Shown one piece after another: positions 42,416 to 50,771 of a DNA stretch of 64,000 nucleotides (position 1 is its first letter; each line of letters opens with the position of its first letter). A program made the translations under genes and the position numbers. The notes under the pieces are model-generated. The model had not been told where the DNA came from, did not search any database, and saw only the letters and a list, made by a program, of their open reading frames with translations. The DNA is from Bacteroidales bacterium (GTDB taxonomy: Bacteria; Bacteroidota; Bacteroidia; Bacteroidales; UBA932): contig JAFRXI010000006.1 in NCBI GenBank assembly GCA_017437755.1, forward strand, positions 35,381 through 99,380, read 5' to 3'.

Positions 42416-42433
42416 CATCCGAATCCGATTGAC

Positions 42434-44011
42434 ATGACAGAAAAAATCCTCATTCTCGACTCGGGATCGCAGGTCACCCAACTGATAGGCCGGCGCCTGA
42501 GGGAACTCGGCGTATACTGCGAGATCCATCCTTCCGGCAAGATTCCCCCCATAGACGGCTCGGTTCGAGGCATAATCCTTTCCGGCAGCCCCTGCTCGGT
42601 ATACGACCAGGGTGCCCCCGTGATCGACTTTTCCCTGTTCAAGGGGAAACTGCCGGTGCTGGGCATCTGCTACGGGGCCCAGCTCCTCGCCCACTGCTTT
42701 GGAGGCAAGGTAGGTCCCTCGGGGTCAAGGGAATACGGAAGGGCCCGGCTCAGCATAGAAGACCCCGGACTTCTATTCGAGGGCATCCCTTCCAGCACCC
42801 AGGTGTGGATGTCCCACGGCGACACCATCCTCTCGCTGCCGGAAGGAGCCAGTGTACTCGCCTCGACCGCAGACGTCAGGAACGCCGCATTCCGGTTCCA
42901 GGGCGAGCCCACATACGCCGTCCAGTTCCATCCGGAGGTCTACCATACCACGGAAGGGACCGCAATGCTCCGGAACTTCGCCTTCCGTATCTGCGGCTGC
43001 AAGGGCGACTGGACCCCGGCTTCGTTCATAGAGAGCTCGGTGGCCTCCATCCGGGAGCAGGTGGGCGACGGCAAGGTAATACTCGGCCTGAGCGGAGGAG
43101 TGGATTCGACGGTTGCCGCCGTGCTTCTGAACAAGGCCATCGGGCACAACCTTACCTGCATCTTCGTAAACAACGGCCTGCTCCGGAAAAACGAGTTCAC
43201 CGACGTCCTGGCCTCATATAAAGACATGGGACTCAACGTGATAGGCGCCGATGTGCCGGAAAACTTCCTCTCCGCCCTCAAGGGCGTTACCGATCCCGAG
43301 GCCAAGCGGAAGACCATCGGCAGGCTGTTCATAGAGACCTTCGACTGCTATGCCCGCAAGATTGAGGGGGCCGGTTTCCTGGCGCAGGGAACCATCTATC
43401 CGGACGTAATAGAGTCCGCAGGAGTGGCCGGTGCCTCAAAGATAAAGTCGCACCACAACGTTGGCGGCCTGCCCGAGAAGATGAACCTGAAGATAGTGGA
43501 ACCTCTGAGGATGCTGTTCAAGGACGAAGTCCGACGCGTCGGCCGTGCCCTGGGAATCAAGGAAGAACTGATTGGCAGGCATCCGTTCCCCGGGCCCTCG
43601 CTCGGAGTCAGGATAATCGGTGAGGTAACCCCGGAACGGGTCAGGATCCTGCAGGATGCCGACGACGTCTTCATCCGCGGCCTGCGCGCATATGACTGCA
43701 CCGGAATGGGTCTCCGTTCGGCTTCAGACCCCAGTGTCGAGGCCAGGAATCTATACGAGGCCATCTGGCAGGCCGGAGTCATCCTCCTCCCTGTCAAGAG
43801 CGTGGGCGTAATGGGCGACGACCGCACCTACGAGTATCCCGTGGTACTCCGCGCAGTGGTCTCCACCGACGGCATGACCGCCGACTGGGTCCATCTCCCC
43901 TACGATTTCCTCGCCAAGGTCTCCAACGACATAATAAACAAGGTCCGCGGCGTCAACCGCGTAGTCTACGACATCTCATCCAAACCGCCAAGCACCATAG
44001 AGTGGGAATGA
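42434..44011 (+). CDS. guaA: GMP synthase (glutamine-hydrolysing)
   Basis: Final step of GMP synthesis: XMP + Gln + ATP. 525 aa. N-terminal class I glutaminase domain: nucleophile Cys in [11 protein letters not shown] at about 79, His and Glu in [10 protein letters not shown] near 165. The ATP pyrophosphatase domain starts near 210 with [13 protein letters not shown], and the C-terminal dimerisation domain has HNVGGLP and [16 protein letters not shown]. Ends with [11 protein letters not shown], the usual C-terminus. Confidence 0.97.
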   Translation: MTEKILILDSGSQVTQLIGRRLRELGVYCEIHPSGKIPPIDGSVRGIILSGSPCSVYDQGAPVIDFSLFKGKLPVLGICYGAQLLAHCFGGKVGPSGSREYGRARLSIEDPGLLFEGIPSSTQVWMSHGDTILSLPEGASVLASTADVRNAAFRFQGEPTYAVQFHPEVYHTTEGTAMLRNFAFRICGCKGDWTPASFIESSVASIREQVGDGKVILGLSGGVDSTVAAVLLNKAIGHNLTCIFVNNGLLRKNEFTDVLASYKDMGLNVIGADVPENFLSALKGVTDPEAKRKTIGRLFIETFDCYARKIEGAGFLAQGTIYPDVIESAGVAGASKIKSHHNVGGLPEKMNLKIVEPLRMLFKDEVRRVGRALGIKEELIGRHPFPGPSLGVRIIGEVTPERVRILQDADDVFIRGLRAYDCTGMGLRSASDPSVEARNLYEAIWQAGVILLPVKSVGVMGDDRTYEYPVVLRAVVSTDGMTADWVHLPYDFLAKVSNDIINKVRGVNRVVYDISSKPPSTIEWE

Positions 44012-44023
44012 GGTCATGAGCAC

Positions 44024-44056
44024 AAAAAAACCGGCCGGGCTAGTCAGCCTGGCCGG
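44024..44056 (-). terminator. Terminator after tRNA-Leu
   Basis: 11-bp stem CCGGCCGGGCT / AGCCTGGCCGG (one G-T pair) with loop AGTC, followed on the minus strand by seven T (A-run 44024-44030). It lies 8 nt beyond the tRNA-Leu 3' end and 12 nt from the guaA stop. Confidence 0.88.
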
Positions 44057-44063
44057 TAATGAG

Positions 44064-44147
44064 TGCGCGGGATCAGAGTCGAACTGACACGTCCTTACGG
44101 ACACTACCTCCTGAGAGTAGCGCGTCTACCAATTCCGCCACTCGCGC
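44064..44147 (-). tRNA. tRNA-Leu (anticodon CAG)
   Basis: 84-nt class II tRNA on the minus strand: acceptor GCGCGAG with CCCGCGC (one A-C mismatch at pair 6-67), anticodon loop CTCAGGA (CAG), long variable arm TGTCCGTAAGGACG, T-arm GTCAG-TTCGACT-CTGAT, discriminator A, no encoded CCA. Decodes CUG, expected to be the main Leu codon in this GC-rich genome. Confidence 0.93.
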
Positions 44148-44186
44148 ATTCGGTGCAAATATACTGCTTTTTTCCGAATTTACAAA

Positions 44187-44981
44187 TTAAATAAGCACCT
44201 CCACCTGGACCGGCGTGCCTCCACCTATTGTAAGGGTAATGGCTGTTGACGCATAATCAATTGTCAATGAGGCATCTGCAAGATCAGGGGACGTCCAGTC
44301 ATAGCCGTTCTTCGCAAGTATTTCGCCTATTGCGAAATATCGCAGTACCATATCGCCGGACTCAACGGCAGCGATGAGCGACGAATCCGTCTGCCTTGGA
44401 ATCCTGGCCGAACATGTGCCGCCGCCGTCCGGGACTGACAGATAGCTGAACTCCCCGGGAACCGGCTTTGCGGAAAGGTCATAACCGCATACGGTTCCCA
44501 AGAAACGAAGCGAGTACTTCCCTGGAGGCACTCCCTTGAAAGTCACCGACATGGTGCAGAAACTCTTCCGGAGGACCACCTTTTCCCGTATATCCTCAAC
44601 CGATGTATCCAGGAACCGGGAATACATCCAAAGAGGAGGGCAGTCTTTCCCCTCCGGTATGACTATGCCCCTGCCCCCTACAAAGAAGTCCCCGGCAGGG
44701 GAGGTCAGCAGGGAAGAATATACCCCCTGCCTGGGAACTTCAACGGTGTAGGAAGTTGAACATTCCTCCACCGATACAGGGTTTTCCAGGGAGAACCCTC
44801 CGGGGCCCGACACCTGCAGGGAAAGCGGGAAGCCCTCTTCCGGAGTATTCCAGGGCACTTCCTCAAGGTCCATGATCAGGATGCACGGGCACTTGGAGCG
44901 ATCCTCCTTTATTGAACATGACAGGGCGGCCAGCATGACGGCAGGAACCGCCAGAAACTTAAAACACATATGTAAGCGCAA
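44187..44981 (-). CDS. FimB/Mfa2-like fimbrial anchor lipoprotein
   Basis: 264-aa protein with a lipoprotein signal (CFKFLAVPAVMLAALSC) and the pattern SIKEDRSKCPCILIMDLEEV right after it, which is typical of FimB/Mfa2-like fimbrial subunits that anchor type V-like fimbriae in Bacteroidales. The rest is beta-rich. Start at the longest ATG; the ATG at 44969 would give a shorter signal. Overlaps the DUF3575 gene end by 23 nt. No fimbrillin gene of the FimA type is next to it. Confidence 0.7.
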   Translation of the reverse strand: MRLHMCFKFLAVPAVMLAALSCSIKEDRSKCPCILIMDLEEVPWNTPEEGFPLSLQVSGPGGFSLENPVSVEECSTSYTVEVPRQGVYSSLLTSPAGDFFVGGRGIVIPEGKDCPPLWMYSRFLDTSVEDIREKVVLRKSFCTMSVTFKGVPPGKYSLRFLGTVCGYDLSAKPVPGEFSYLSVPDGGGTCSARIPRQTDSSLIAAVESGDMVLRYFAIGEILAKNGYDWTSPDLADASLTIDYASTAITLTIGGGTPVQVEVLI

Positions 44982-45522
44982 GTATCAATTCGCTTGGAAG
45001 TATGAATATCCTCTCCCCCGAGCCGGTTCTGAGGCCGCATTTCGGACAGGTATAAACCTTATACCTGTCATATCCTCCCCAGATTCCGAGCCCCATGTCA
45101 AGGTTAAGATGCTTGTGCAGCATATAGGTGTAGCCTCCGGAGAAACCTCCTCCAATCCTGTCTCCCTCTACCGTCTCCGGAGACTTCCACCCTCCCCTGC
45201 TGTATTCCTGATAGCCGGCCTTGGCTCCAACCCACCAACCGGAAAACACATGCCATGGCCAGTATCTCACTCCGGCATAATATGCCTGCTGCCGGTTGTT
45301 CAGGGGCTCGCCTTTCTTATTGAAAGTGAAAGGATTGTATTTCCATGAAAGGCCCAGTGTCCAATGCCTGCCGGCCGCAAATGCACCCTCCAGGTTGACG
45401 GTGGCCATGTCGGCATAGCCGATCAGGTTTGTGGACAGGGAAAAATTCTGGGCTGCGGATGCAACCGGGGCGAAGGAAAGGGCCGCCGCCAGGACCATCC
45501 TTGAAAACAGTTTCCTATTCAT
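44959..45522 (-). CDS. DUF3575 outer-membrane-like protein
   Basis: 187-aa protein of the DUF3575 family: signal peptide (LFSRMVLAAALSFAPVASAAQ), then NLIGYADMATVNLEGAFAAG near 31 and alternating strands ending in ILALTYVF, like a small beta-barrel with a terminal aromatic residue. DUF3575 genes are often next to FimB/Mfa2-like genes in Bacteroidales. The start at 45522 overlaps the end of the zincin-like gene by 8 nt. Confidence 0.8.
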   Translation of the reverse strand: MNRKLFSRMVLAAALSFAPVASAAQNFSLSTNLIGYADMATVNLEGAFAAGRHWTLGLSWKYNPFTFNKKGEPLNNRQQAYYAGVRYWPWHVFSGWWVGAKAGYQEYSRGGWKSPETVEGDRIGGGFSGGYTYMLHKHLNLDMGLGIWGGYDRYKVYTCPKCGLRTGSGERIFILPSELILALTYVF

Positions 45523-47095
45523 ATCTGTTGAATACCTGGTCAATCACGCCGCGGCGCTCGGGATAAAGCGATACCAGTTTGGCCTGCAATTCCTTACGCG
45601 ACGTGACATCGGATTTAAGGGCGCGGAATATCTCCGCACGGGTAAGTCCCCTGTCGTCCAGATACCTGAAAATCTGCGGATAGAACCAGTATGAGGTTCC
45701 GAATGAGGGGACCGTACCTCCGTAACGTTCCTTGTACATTTTGCTCTCGTTGAAATAGCCCCACATCTCGGCCACCTCGCAGTGACCCGCCCCGGCGGCA
45801 GTCCCGTCACCGTAGCCGGTTTTTCCGGAAGCTATGAACGATGATATTATATACTCTATCAGGTTGTCCCACCAGGCGGTGCCGGCCTGGGAGAAATGGC
45901 TGGCGTGCGACAGTTCGTGCACCGTCACGGAGTATATCTCACTGTAGTCCAGGCTCTTGTCCGTACCTATTATGATGTCCGGCAGGAATTTCCGCAAGAG
46001 CTCGGCATATCCGCCCAGGTACTTGCCGATCAGCGACTTGTCAATCAGTGCGCCATGATGGATCATTGGCGTGCAGCTCGATGAGAGGTTCTTGAATATC
46101 CACAGCCTCAGGTCCCGGGGAGGAAGGGAGATGTTCATATCAGACTCGGAACATCTTGATATATAGTCATATACCGCATTGTTCACCACGCAGCGGCGAT
46201 ACAGTCTCTCGTCGGACGTGTTGGTCACATTCACGTTCAGTCCCTCGGCCGGCCCGCTCCCAAGGGTGGAAATCGACGCCGGTATGAGTATCAGGTTCAA
46301 CCCTATGGAAAAGTTCTTGGAGTTGGTGAATACCAGGCGGTAACGCAGTTTGGACGAGAACTTGGTCTCCATCTCATAAAAACCGTCGCGCGATGTATAT
46401 GAATGGGCGAATTTCACGAAGGAATTGCACGACACCCTTACTCCTGCCACCCCAAACGGCTTTCCCTCCGCAACCAACGGATCCACGATGGTGATCCGGC
46501 CCGACGGGTTGGAGGCAGTGGCCGCCCTGGTCCCCGGGAGGAGCATGTCGGCGTTCCCGGTGAGACGGTAGGCCTCACGCTCCACCTCGTCCCAGTCGAT
46601 TCCGCTGTCCGACGACCGGGTGGATATATCATGCTCGGAGATGTAGCACTCGTCCAGTATCTCGTGCGTGATGGTTGAAGGGATGGCGAAATCCCTGGAT
46701 ACCACCGCGTACTGCCAGGTAATCTCGCCCTCTTCTATTTCAGGGTCATGGTAATAGTCCCCTTCCCTGACTATCCTGTAATCGAGGGGATGGTCCACCA
46801 GGTTCACTCCAAGCTCCTCCAGCATACGGTACTGGTGCTCGTCCTCGGGCAGGAATCTCACGTAAAGGTCCGTGGCGGCGATATCGAGCCTGGCGGCCTT
46901 GGTGGGATACAGCGACGACAGCGCCTTGGTCACGTTTTCAACCGAATAAGGGTCCTCCAGCTGTTCCCCGAGTACAATCATGTCGTGATGTACCGTTTCC
47001 GATGTATCATGCGGATATTCCGGAGAATCCACGCCGCCCCTGGAGCATGAGAGCAGTGCGGCCAGCGATAATAGCGTCAAGAGTTTTGTTTTCAT
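45515..47095 (-). CDS. Zincin-like lipoprotein of unknown function
   Basis: 526-aa envelope protein. Lipoprotein signal MKTKLLTLLSLAALLSC (Cys at 17), then an extracytoplasmic region. SVTVHELSHASHFSQAGT near 400 contains a HExxH zinc-binding motif, and GHCEVAEMWGYF about 45 residues later has Glu that could be the third ligand, so it is probably a metalloprotease. No family named with certainty. First gene in an operon with DUF3575 and the FimB-like protein, so a role in processing or displaying surface proteins is possible but inferred. Confidence 0.68.
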   Translation of the reverse strand: MKTKLLTLLSLAALLSCSRGGVDSPEYPHDTSETVHHDMIVLGEQLEDPYSVENVTKALSSLYPTKAARLDIAATDLYVRFLPEDEHQYRMLEELGVNLVDHPLDYRIVREGDYYHDPEIEEGEITWQYAVVSRDFAIPSTITHEILDECYISEHDISTRSSDSGIDWDEVEREAYRLTGNADMLLPGTRAATASNPSGRITIVDPLVAEGKPFGVAGVRVSCNSFVKFAHSYTSRDGFYEMETKFSSKLRYRLVFTNSKNFSIGLNLILIPASISTLGSGPAEGLNVNVTNTSDERLYRRCVVNNAVYDYISRCSESDMNISLPPRDLRLWIFKNLSSSCTPMIHHGALIDKSLIGKYLGGYAELLRKFLPDIIIGTDKSLDYSEIYSVTVHELSHASHFSQAGTAWWDNLIEYIISSFIASGKTGYGDGTAAGAGHCEVAEMWGYFNESKMYKERYGGTVPSFGTSYWFYPQIFRYLDDRGLTRAEIFRALKSDVTSRKELQAKLVSLYPERRGVIDQVFNRYE

Positions 47096-47131
47096 AGTCC
47101 GATCTTTTGTCATGGGCAAAGGTCGGGGCGA

Positions 47132-47162
47132 TTATCCGTTTTGTGAAAAACAAAACGGATAA
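47132..47162 (-). promoter_or_regulatory. 13-bp palindrome upstream of the zincin operon
   Basis: Perfect inverted repeat TTATCCGTTTTGT / ACAAAACGGATAA around the loop GAAAA, 36 nt before the zincin ATG. Position fits an operator or leader hairpin; it also directly follows the deoC terminator stem. Confidence 0.5.
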
Positions 47163-47163
47163 A

Positions 47164-47207
47164 TGCTTGAATCGGCCTCCCAGCGCACTGGAAGGCCGAT
47201 TCAAGCA
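47164..47207 (-). terminator. Terminator of the ftsY-deoC operon
   Basis: 15-bp perfect stem TGCTTGAATCGGCCT / AGGCCGATTCAAGCA with a 14-nt loop, 20 nt after the deoC stop on the minus strand, followed by TTTATCCGTTTTG. T-run is broken by the adjacent palindrome. Confidence 0.7.
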
Positions 47208-47226
47208 ACTCTATAGGACGGATTTT

Positions 47227-48120
47227 TTAAAAATACGTCACCGTTTTCTGCTCCACGGACGAGAGAAGGCTGTTTGCAAGGCGGCTGACGCCGAGCCTGA
47301 ACAGGTCCTTGCAGAGCCACTCCTTGCCGAGCACGGACGACACTATCGAATAATAAGCCACGGCATCCATCGACGAGGATATCCCGCCGGCGGCCTTGAA
47401 GCCCACTTTCCGGCCGGTAGCCTCATGGAACTTCTTGATGCACTGGCACATGACGTACGCTGCAACAGGGGTGGCGTTTACCTCCACCTTCCCGGTGGAA
47501 GTCTTGATGAAATCGGCCCCGTTCTCCATAGCCAGGAACGACGCATCCGCGATCTTCTCGGGGGTGACCAGAAGGCCCGTCTCTAGTATCACCTTGAGGA
47601 TGACCTTCTTCCCAAGCGCCTCGGCCTTACGGTCGATTGCCTTGCGCATGGCTGCAATCTCATTCCCGGCCTTCTCGTAGTCTCCGGGAAGGAAAGAATT
47701 GAGTGCAAGCACGATATCCACCTCGTCAGCTCCGTTTTCCACTGCCATTTCGCATTCCAGGCACTTCACTTCCAGATAACTCTGCGATGTGGGGAAACTC
47801 CCGGCGGTGACGGTGACATGCACATCGGGGCAGGACCTCTCATCCCTCACGACCGATGCAAAATTGGAGTAGACACAGATGGACGCAGGAAGCGGATAAT
47901 CAGGAAAATCCACTTTGAACGAGTTCACCTTTCCAACGAGTTTCCGGACCGACTCCACTGAATCGGTGGTGTGGAGGGTGGTGAGGTCCATGACCGAGAA
48001 GCATTCCTTGAGGACGGAATCGCTCACCAACTTCTCGAGATTGGAGGCGATGAGTTCAACCTGATGTCCGATTTCCTCTTTCTCCGGCACGTAGCCGTAC
48101 TTTGTATAAAGTCCTTCCAT
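47227..48120 (-). CDS. deoC: Deoxyribose-phosphate aldolase
   Basis: Cleaves 2-deoxyribose 5-phosphate to acetaldehyde and glyceraldehyde 3-phosphate in deoxynucleoside catabolism. 297 aa, longer than the common ~220 aa form because of an N-terminal extension (about 60 aa), as in many Bacteroidales. Schiff-base Lys in FIKTSTGKVEVNAT near 195; second Lys in KVGFKAAGGISS near 235; the ENGADEVDIVLAL segment is also diagnostic. Last gene of the ftsY operon. Confidence 0.95.
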   Translation of the reverse strand: MEGLYTKYGYVPEKEEIGHQVELIASNLEKLVSDSVLKECFSVMDLTTLHTTDSVESVRKLVGKVNSFKVDFPDYPLPASICVYSNFASVVRDERSCPDVHVTVTAGSFPTSQSYLEVKCLECEMAVENGADEVDIVLALNSFLPGDYEKAGNEIAAMRKAIDRKAEALGKKVILKVILETGLLVTPEKIADASFLAMENGADFIKTSTGKVEVNATPVAAYVMCQCIKKFHEATGRKVGFKAAGGISSSMDAVAYYSIVSSVLGKEWLCKDLFRLGVSRLANSLLSSVEQKTVTYF

Positions 48121-48131
48121 AATGTTGTAGT

Positions 48132-48890
48132 TTATCCTTTTATCTGAATTTCAAAACCTTCGTCTGCAAGCGGCTTTACAAGGGAAGCCATCTCCGCGGC
48201 CGTAAATTTCACCAGGCCTTTCATGGGCGTTTCCCGGTCGATGGTATATACCATGATTTCGCGCGGGCGGAGCCTGCGCACTATGTCCATCCACGGAAGC
48301 AGTACCCCGGGGGCCGACGAATCGAATCCGGGGGCCTTCAGGAACATCGTCTGGAGCACAAAACGTCCTTCAAACCGCTCCATTCCCCTGATCACATCCT
48401 CCACATGGTATCCGCCATGGGGCCGGTTGATGACAGCAGCAAGGGCATCGGTGGGCGCGTCCAGTTTGAGGATCGGATTGTCCACCTTCAAAAGCGCCTC
48501 AAAAACCGCGGGATTACCTATCCTGGTAGCATTGGTCAGCACACTCACCACAGCCGACGGATAAAGGGAATCCCTCAGGGAAATGGTAGTGTCCACTATC
48601 TCCGGGAATTCCGGGTTCAGGGTGGGCTCGCCGTCGCCGGAAAAGGTTATGGAATCTATCGGAATACCCGATTCCGAACACTCCGTGAGCTTTTTCCGCA
48701 GGGCGGCCCCCACATCATCCCGCGAGGGTATCTCCCTGTCGCCACGGCCGTCGGCATTCCAGCCGCATTCACAGTAGATGCAGTCGAAATTGCAAAGCTT
48801 CCCGTTCCTTGGAAGAAGGTTGATTCCCAAGGAGTTGCCAAGCCTGCGGCTGTGGATCGGTCCGAATACCGTATCTTCCCTAAGCATCAT
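48132..48890 (-). CDS. Radical SAM protein (COG0731-like)
   Basis: 252-aa iron-sulfur enzyme using SAM. Cluster motif CNFDCIYCECG at about 33-43 (C-x3-C-x2-C), preceded by the family-typical TVFGPIHSRRLGNSLGIN, and followed by SGDGEPTLNPEF near 95. The COG0731-like group has no firmly known substrate in bacteria. Start ATG overlaps the amidohydrolase stop by ATGA at 48887-48890. Confidence 0.88.
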   Translation of the reverse strand: MMLREDTVFGPIHSRRLGNSLGINLLPRNGKLCNFDCIYCECGWNADGRGDREIPSRDDVGAALRKKLTECSESGIPIDSITFSGDGEPTLNPEFPEIVDTTISLRDSLYPSAVVSVLTNATRIGNPAVFEALLKVDNPILKLDAPTDALAAVINRPHGGYHVEDVIRGMERFEGRFVLQTMFLKAPGFDSSAPGVLLPWMDIVRRLRPREIMVYTIDRETPMKGLVKFTAAEMASLVKPLADEGFEIQIKG

Positions 48891-50071
48891 GCGATTCGTT
48901 TGGAAACACTTGAGACCGTGAGCTTTCCGTCAGGGGAAAGATGGTCTATGAATACTATGCCGGGACGTTTCCCGGGTTCGATGGTGCCGAGCACGGAGGC
49001 CTTTCCAAGGAAAGAGGCCCCGTTCAGGCATGCCCAGCGGAACATCTCCGAGAGCGGAACTTCAGGGAAGTTTTCCTGGAGGCAGAACAGTTCGCCAACC
49101 ATGTCAAGGTCATCGTTGCTGGAAAGCGAATCCGTACCCACCGTTATTGTGAGCCCGATCTCCCGCATCAGGGAGATTGGAGGCAATGCATTGTGGATGA
49201 ATATGTTGGAACGTGGGCAAACCGCCACGAACGGATGCGACAGCACCCTTCTGGCGGCAGCCGCACCGCTGCGGTCCAGGCAGACCTCATGCACCAGCAG
49301 GACATTTCCATCAACCGGTACCGGGAGTGCCTTCCCGAGGATATCCAGGAAGTATTCGAGCGACGAGGTTCCCGTAACCGGAGGCGTGCTCATACCTGAC
49401 CTGCGCCGGTTCTCCCACATGGGACCGCAGCCACTCCTGACCATCAGGTCCTCCTCCTGCGACTCTTCCGAGTGATAGGAAAGATATCCCGATGAAAGGC
49501 CGGCAACCGACGCTGCCTCAAGCAGTTCCGGACTCATGGTATAACAGGCATGCGGTGTAGGGGCGGCATCCAGTCCCAAGGCCCTGGCTTTCTCCCAAAG
49601 CGCATTCACGGAGTCCATTACGGCAGGGCAGTCCTCCGGTTCTGTCCCGAACACCTCCAGGAAAGTCCTGGTATACATGGGATGCGAGGCTTTTATCCGG
49701 AACGAATCGTCGCAATTGCTGATATCGGCCATCGCAACCACCCCCCTGTCCCACATGCGGTCCATCCAGGTGCCGATCTGAAACAGTTTCTCCTGCTTTC
49801 CGGCGGTATCCCTGAGGGCATTAATCTGGTCTATGAATCCGGCCATGCCGGTACCCCTGCGGAAAAGTCCCTTCATGTATGAAAGTTCCACATGGCAGTG
49901 GGAATTGACGAATCCGGGGACCACTGCGCCGTCGTAATAAACCGGTTCCGAGGAAGGATCCCGGCTCTGTCCCACCCCGGTTACGGTTCCGTCAGGAGCC
50001 AACTCCACATAGCCGTCCCTGACAGGCGCATCCGAAGCAAGGGTATACAGGTATTTGGCGCAGATCCTCAT
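48887..50071 (-). CDS. Amidohydrolase-family deaminase
   Basis: 394-aa metal-dependent hydrolase. Metal ligands: VPGFVNSHCHVELSYMKG near 52 (H-x-H), SYHSEESQEED near 205 (His, substrate Glu), VLLVHEVCLD near 265 (His) and ITVGTDSLSSNDDLDM near 310 (Asp). The HVELS run resembles aminodeoxyfutalosine or other aminohydrolases of the ATZ/TRZ group, but substrate is unknown. The longer frame to 50347 is antisense-like and overlaps DUF4296, so the ATG at 50071 is used (ATGA overlap with DUF4296). Confidence 0.83.
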   Translation of the reverse strand: MRICAKYLYTLASDAPVRDGYVELAPDGTVTGVGQSRDPSSEPVYYDGAVVPGFVNSHCHVELSYMKGLFRRGTGMAGFIDQINALRDTAGKQEKLFQIGTWMDRMWDRGVVAMADISNCDDSFRIKASHPMYTRTFLEVFGTEPEDCPAVMDSVNALWEKARALGLDAAPTPHACYTMSPELLEAASVAGLSSGYLSYHSEESQEEDLMVRSGCGPMWENRRRSGMSTPPVTGTSSLEYFLDILGKALPVPVDGNVLLVHEVCLDRSGAAAARRVLSHPFVAVCPRSNIFIHNALPPISLMREIGLTITVGTDSLSSNDDLDMVGELFCLQENFPEVPLSEMFRWACLNGASFLGKASVLGTIEPGKRPGIVFIDHLSPDGKLTVSSVSKRIA

Positions 50072-50769
50072 CGTTTCACCAGTTCTAATCCATTCCCCGA
50101 CACCAGTTCTTTGCCGCCCCTGTCCAATGAATCCATCCCGGACTTCTTCACCTTTGAGGAATCCGCGGAAGGCAACGAGTCCACAACAATAGCCAGGCTG
50201 TCGGAAACAGCTGAAACCGAGTCGGTTACGGCAAGCGTATCGGAAATCACAATCACCTCGGGGCCCTTGAAGAAGGTGTCGGAAGGGAAACGGATCACGG
50301 ATATCTCCAGGTTCGAGTCCACCTGGACCGCGGCGGCTCCCACCCATACGGAATCCCCCGAGAACTTGGAGAGTATCTTGAGCAGGCGCGGACGAAGCTC
50401 TTCAAGGTGTATCCTTTCCAGTTCCTTTGCGTCAACTATTTTCTTGAGGGCATCCGACTTCTTTTCCAGAACCTTGGCCGTCTTCTTCAGTATCCTTGAA
50501 AACCGCTCAGGGTCACGCAGATAGTATTCCACGCTTTTCATGTAATCGTCGGTGGTATAGCCGTACGACTCAAAGATGGGCTCATAAAACAGGGTGGTAT
50601 CTATCTGGCGGCGGTACTTGTAGTCGCCCCTGGCCCACTGGTCGGCCAGAAGCATGTCGGCATAGATTCCGGCCATGTCGGAACGGGAGATGACGCGTCC
50701 CTTCCTTCCGCAGGAAAAGACCGCCACAACCGCCACAACGGCCAGTACGATATGCCTCAAATGCCTCAT
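50068..50769 (-). CDS. DUF4296 domain lipoprotein
   Basis: 233-aa Bacteroidota-specific protein with an N-terminal signal with a Cys at about 20 (LAVVAVVAVFSC) and the DUF4296 core (SRSDMAGIYADMLLADQWARG, YGYTTDDYMKSVEYYLRDPERF). The C-terminal third is acidic and Ser-rich. Function unknown. 3 nt after pheT. Confidence 0.8.
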   Translation of the reverse strand: MRHLRHIVLAVVAVVAVFSCGRKGRVISRSDMAGIYADMLLADQWARGDYKYRRQIDTTLFYEPIFESYGYTTDDYMKSVEYYLRDPERFSRILKKTAKVLEKKSDALKKIVDAKELERIHLEELRPRLLKILSKFSGDSVWVGAAAVQVDSNLEISVIRFPSDTFFKGPEVIVISDTLAVTDSVSAVSDSLAIVVDSLPSADSSKVKKSGMDSLDRGGKELVSGNGLELVKR

Positions 50770-50771
50770 GA

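Noticed and set aside
50072-50347. N-terminal extension of the amidohydrolase
   Set aside because: It lies fully on the DUF4296 gene in another frame; the ATGA overlap at 50068-50071 gives the natural start.
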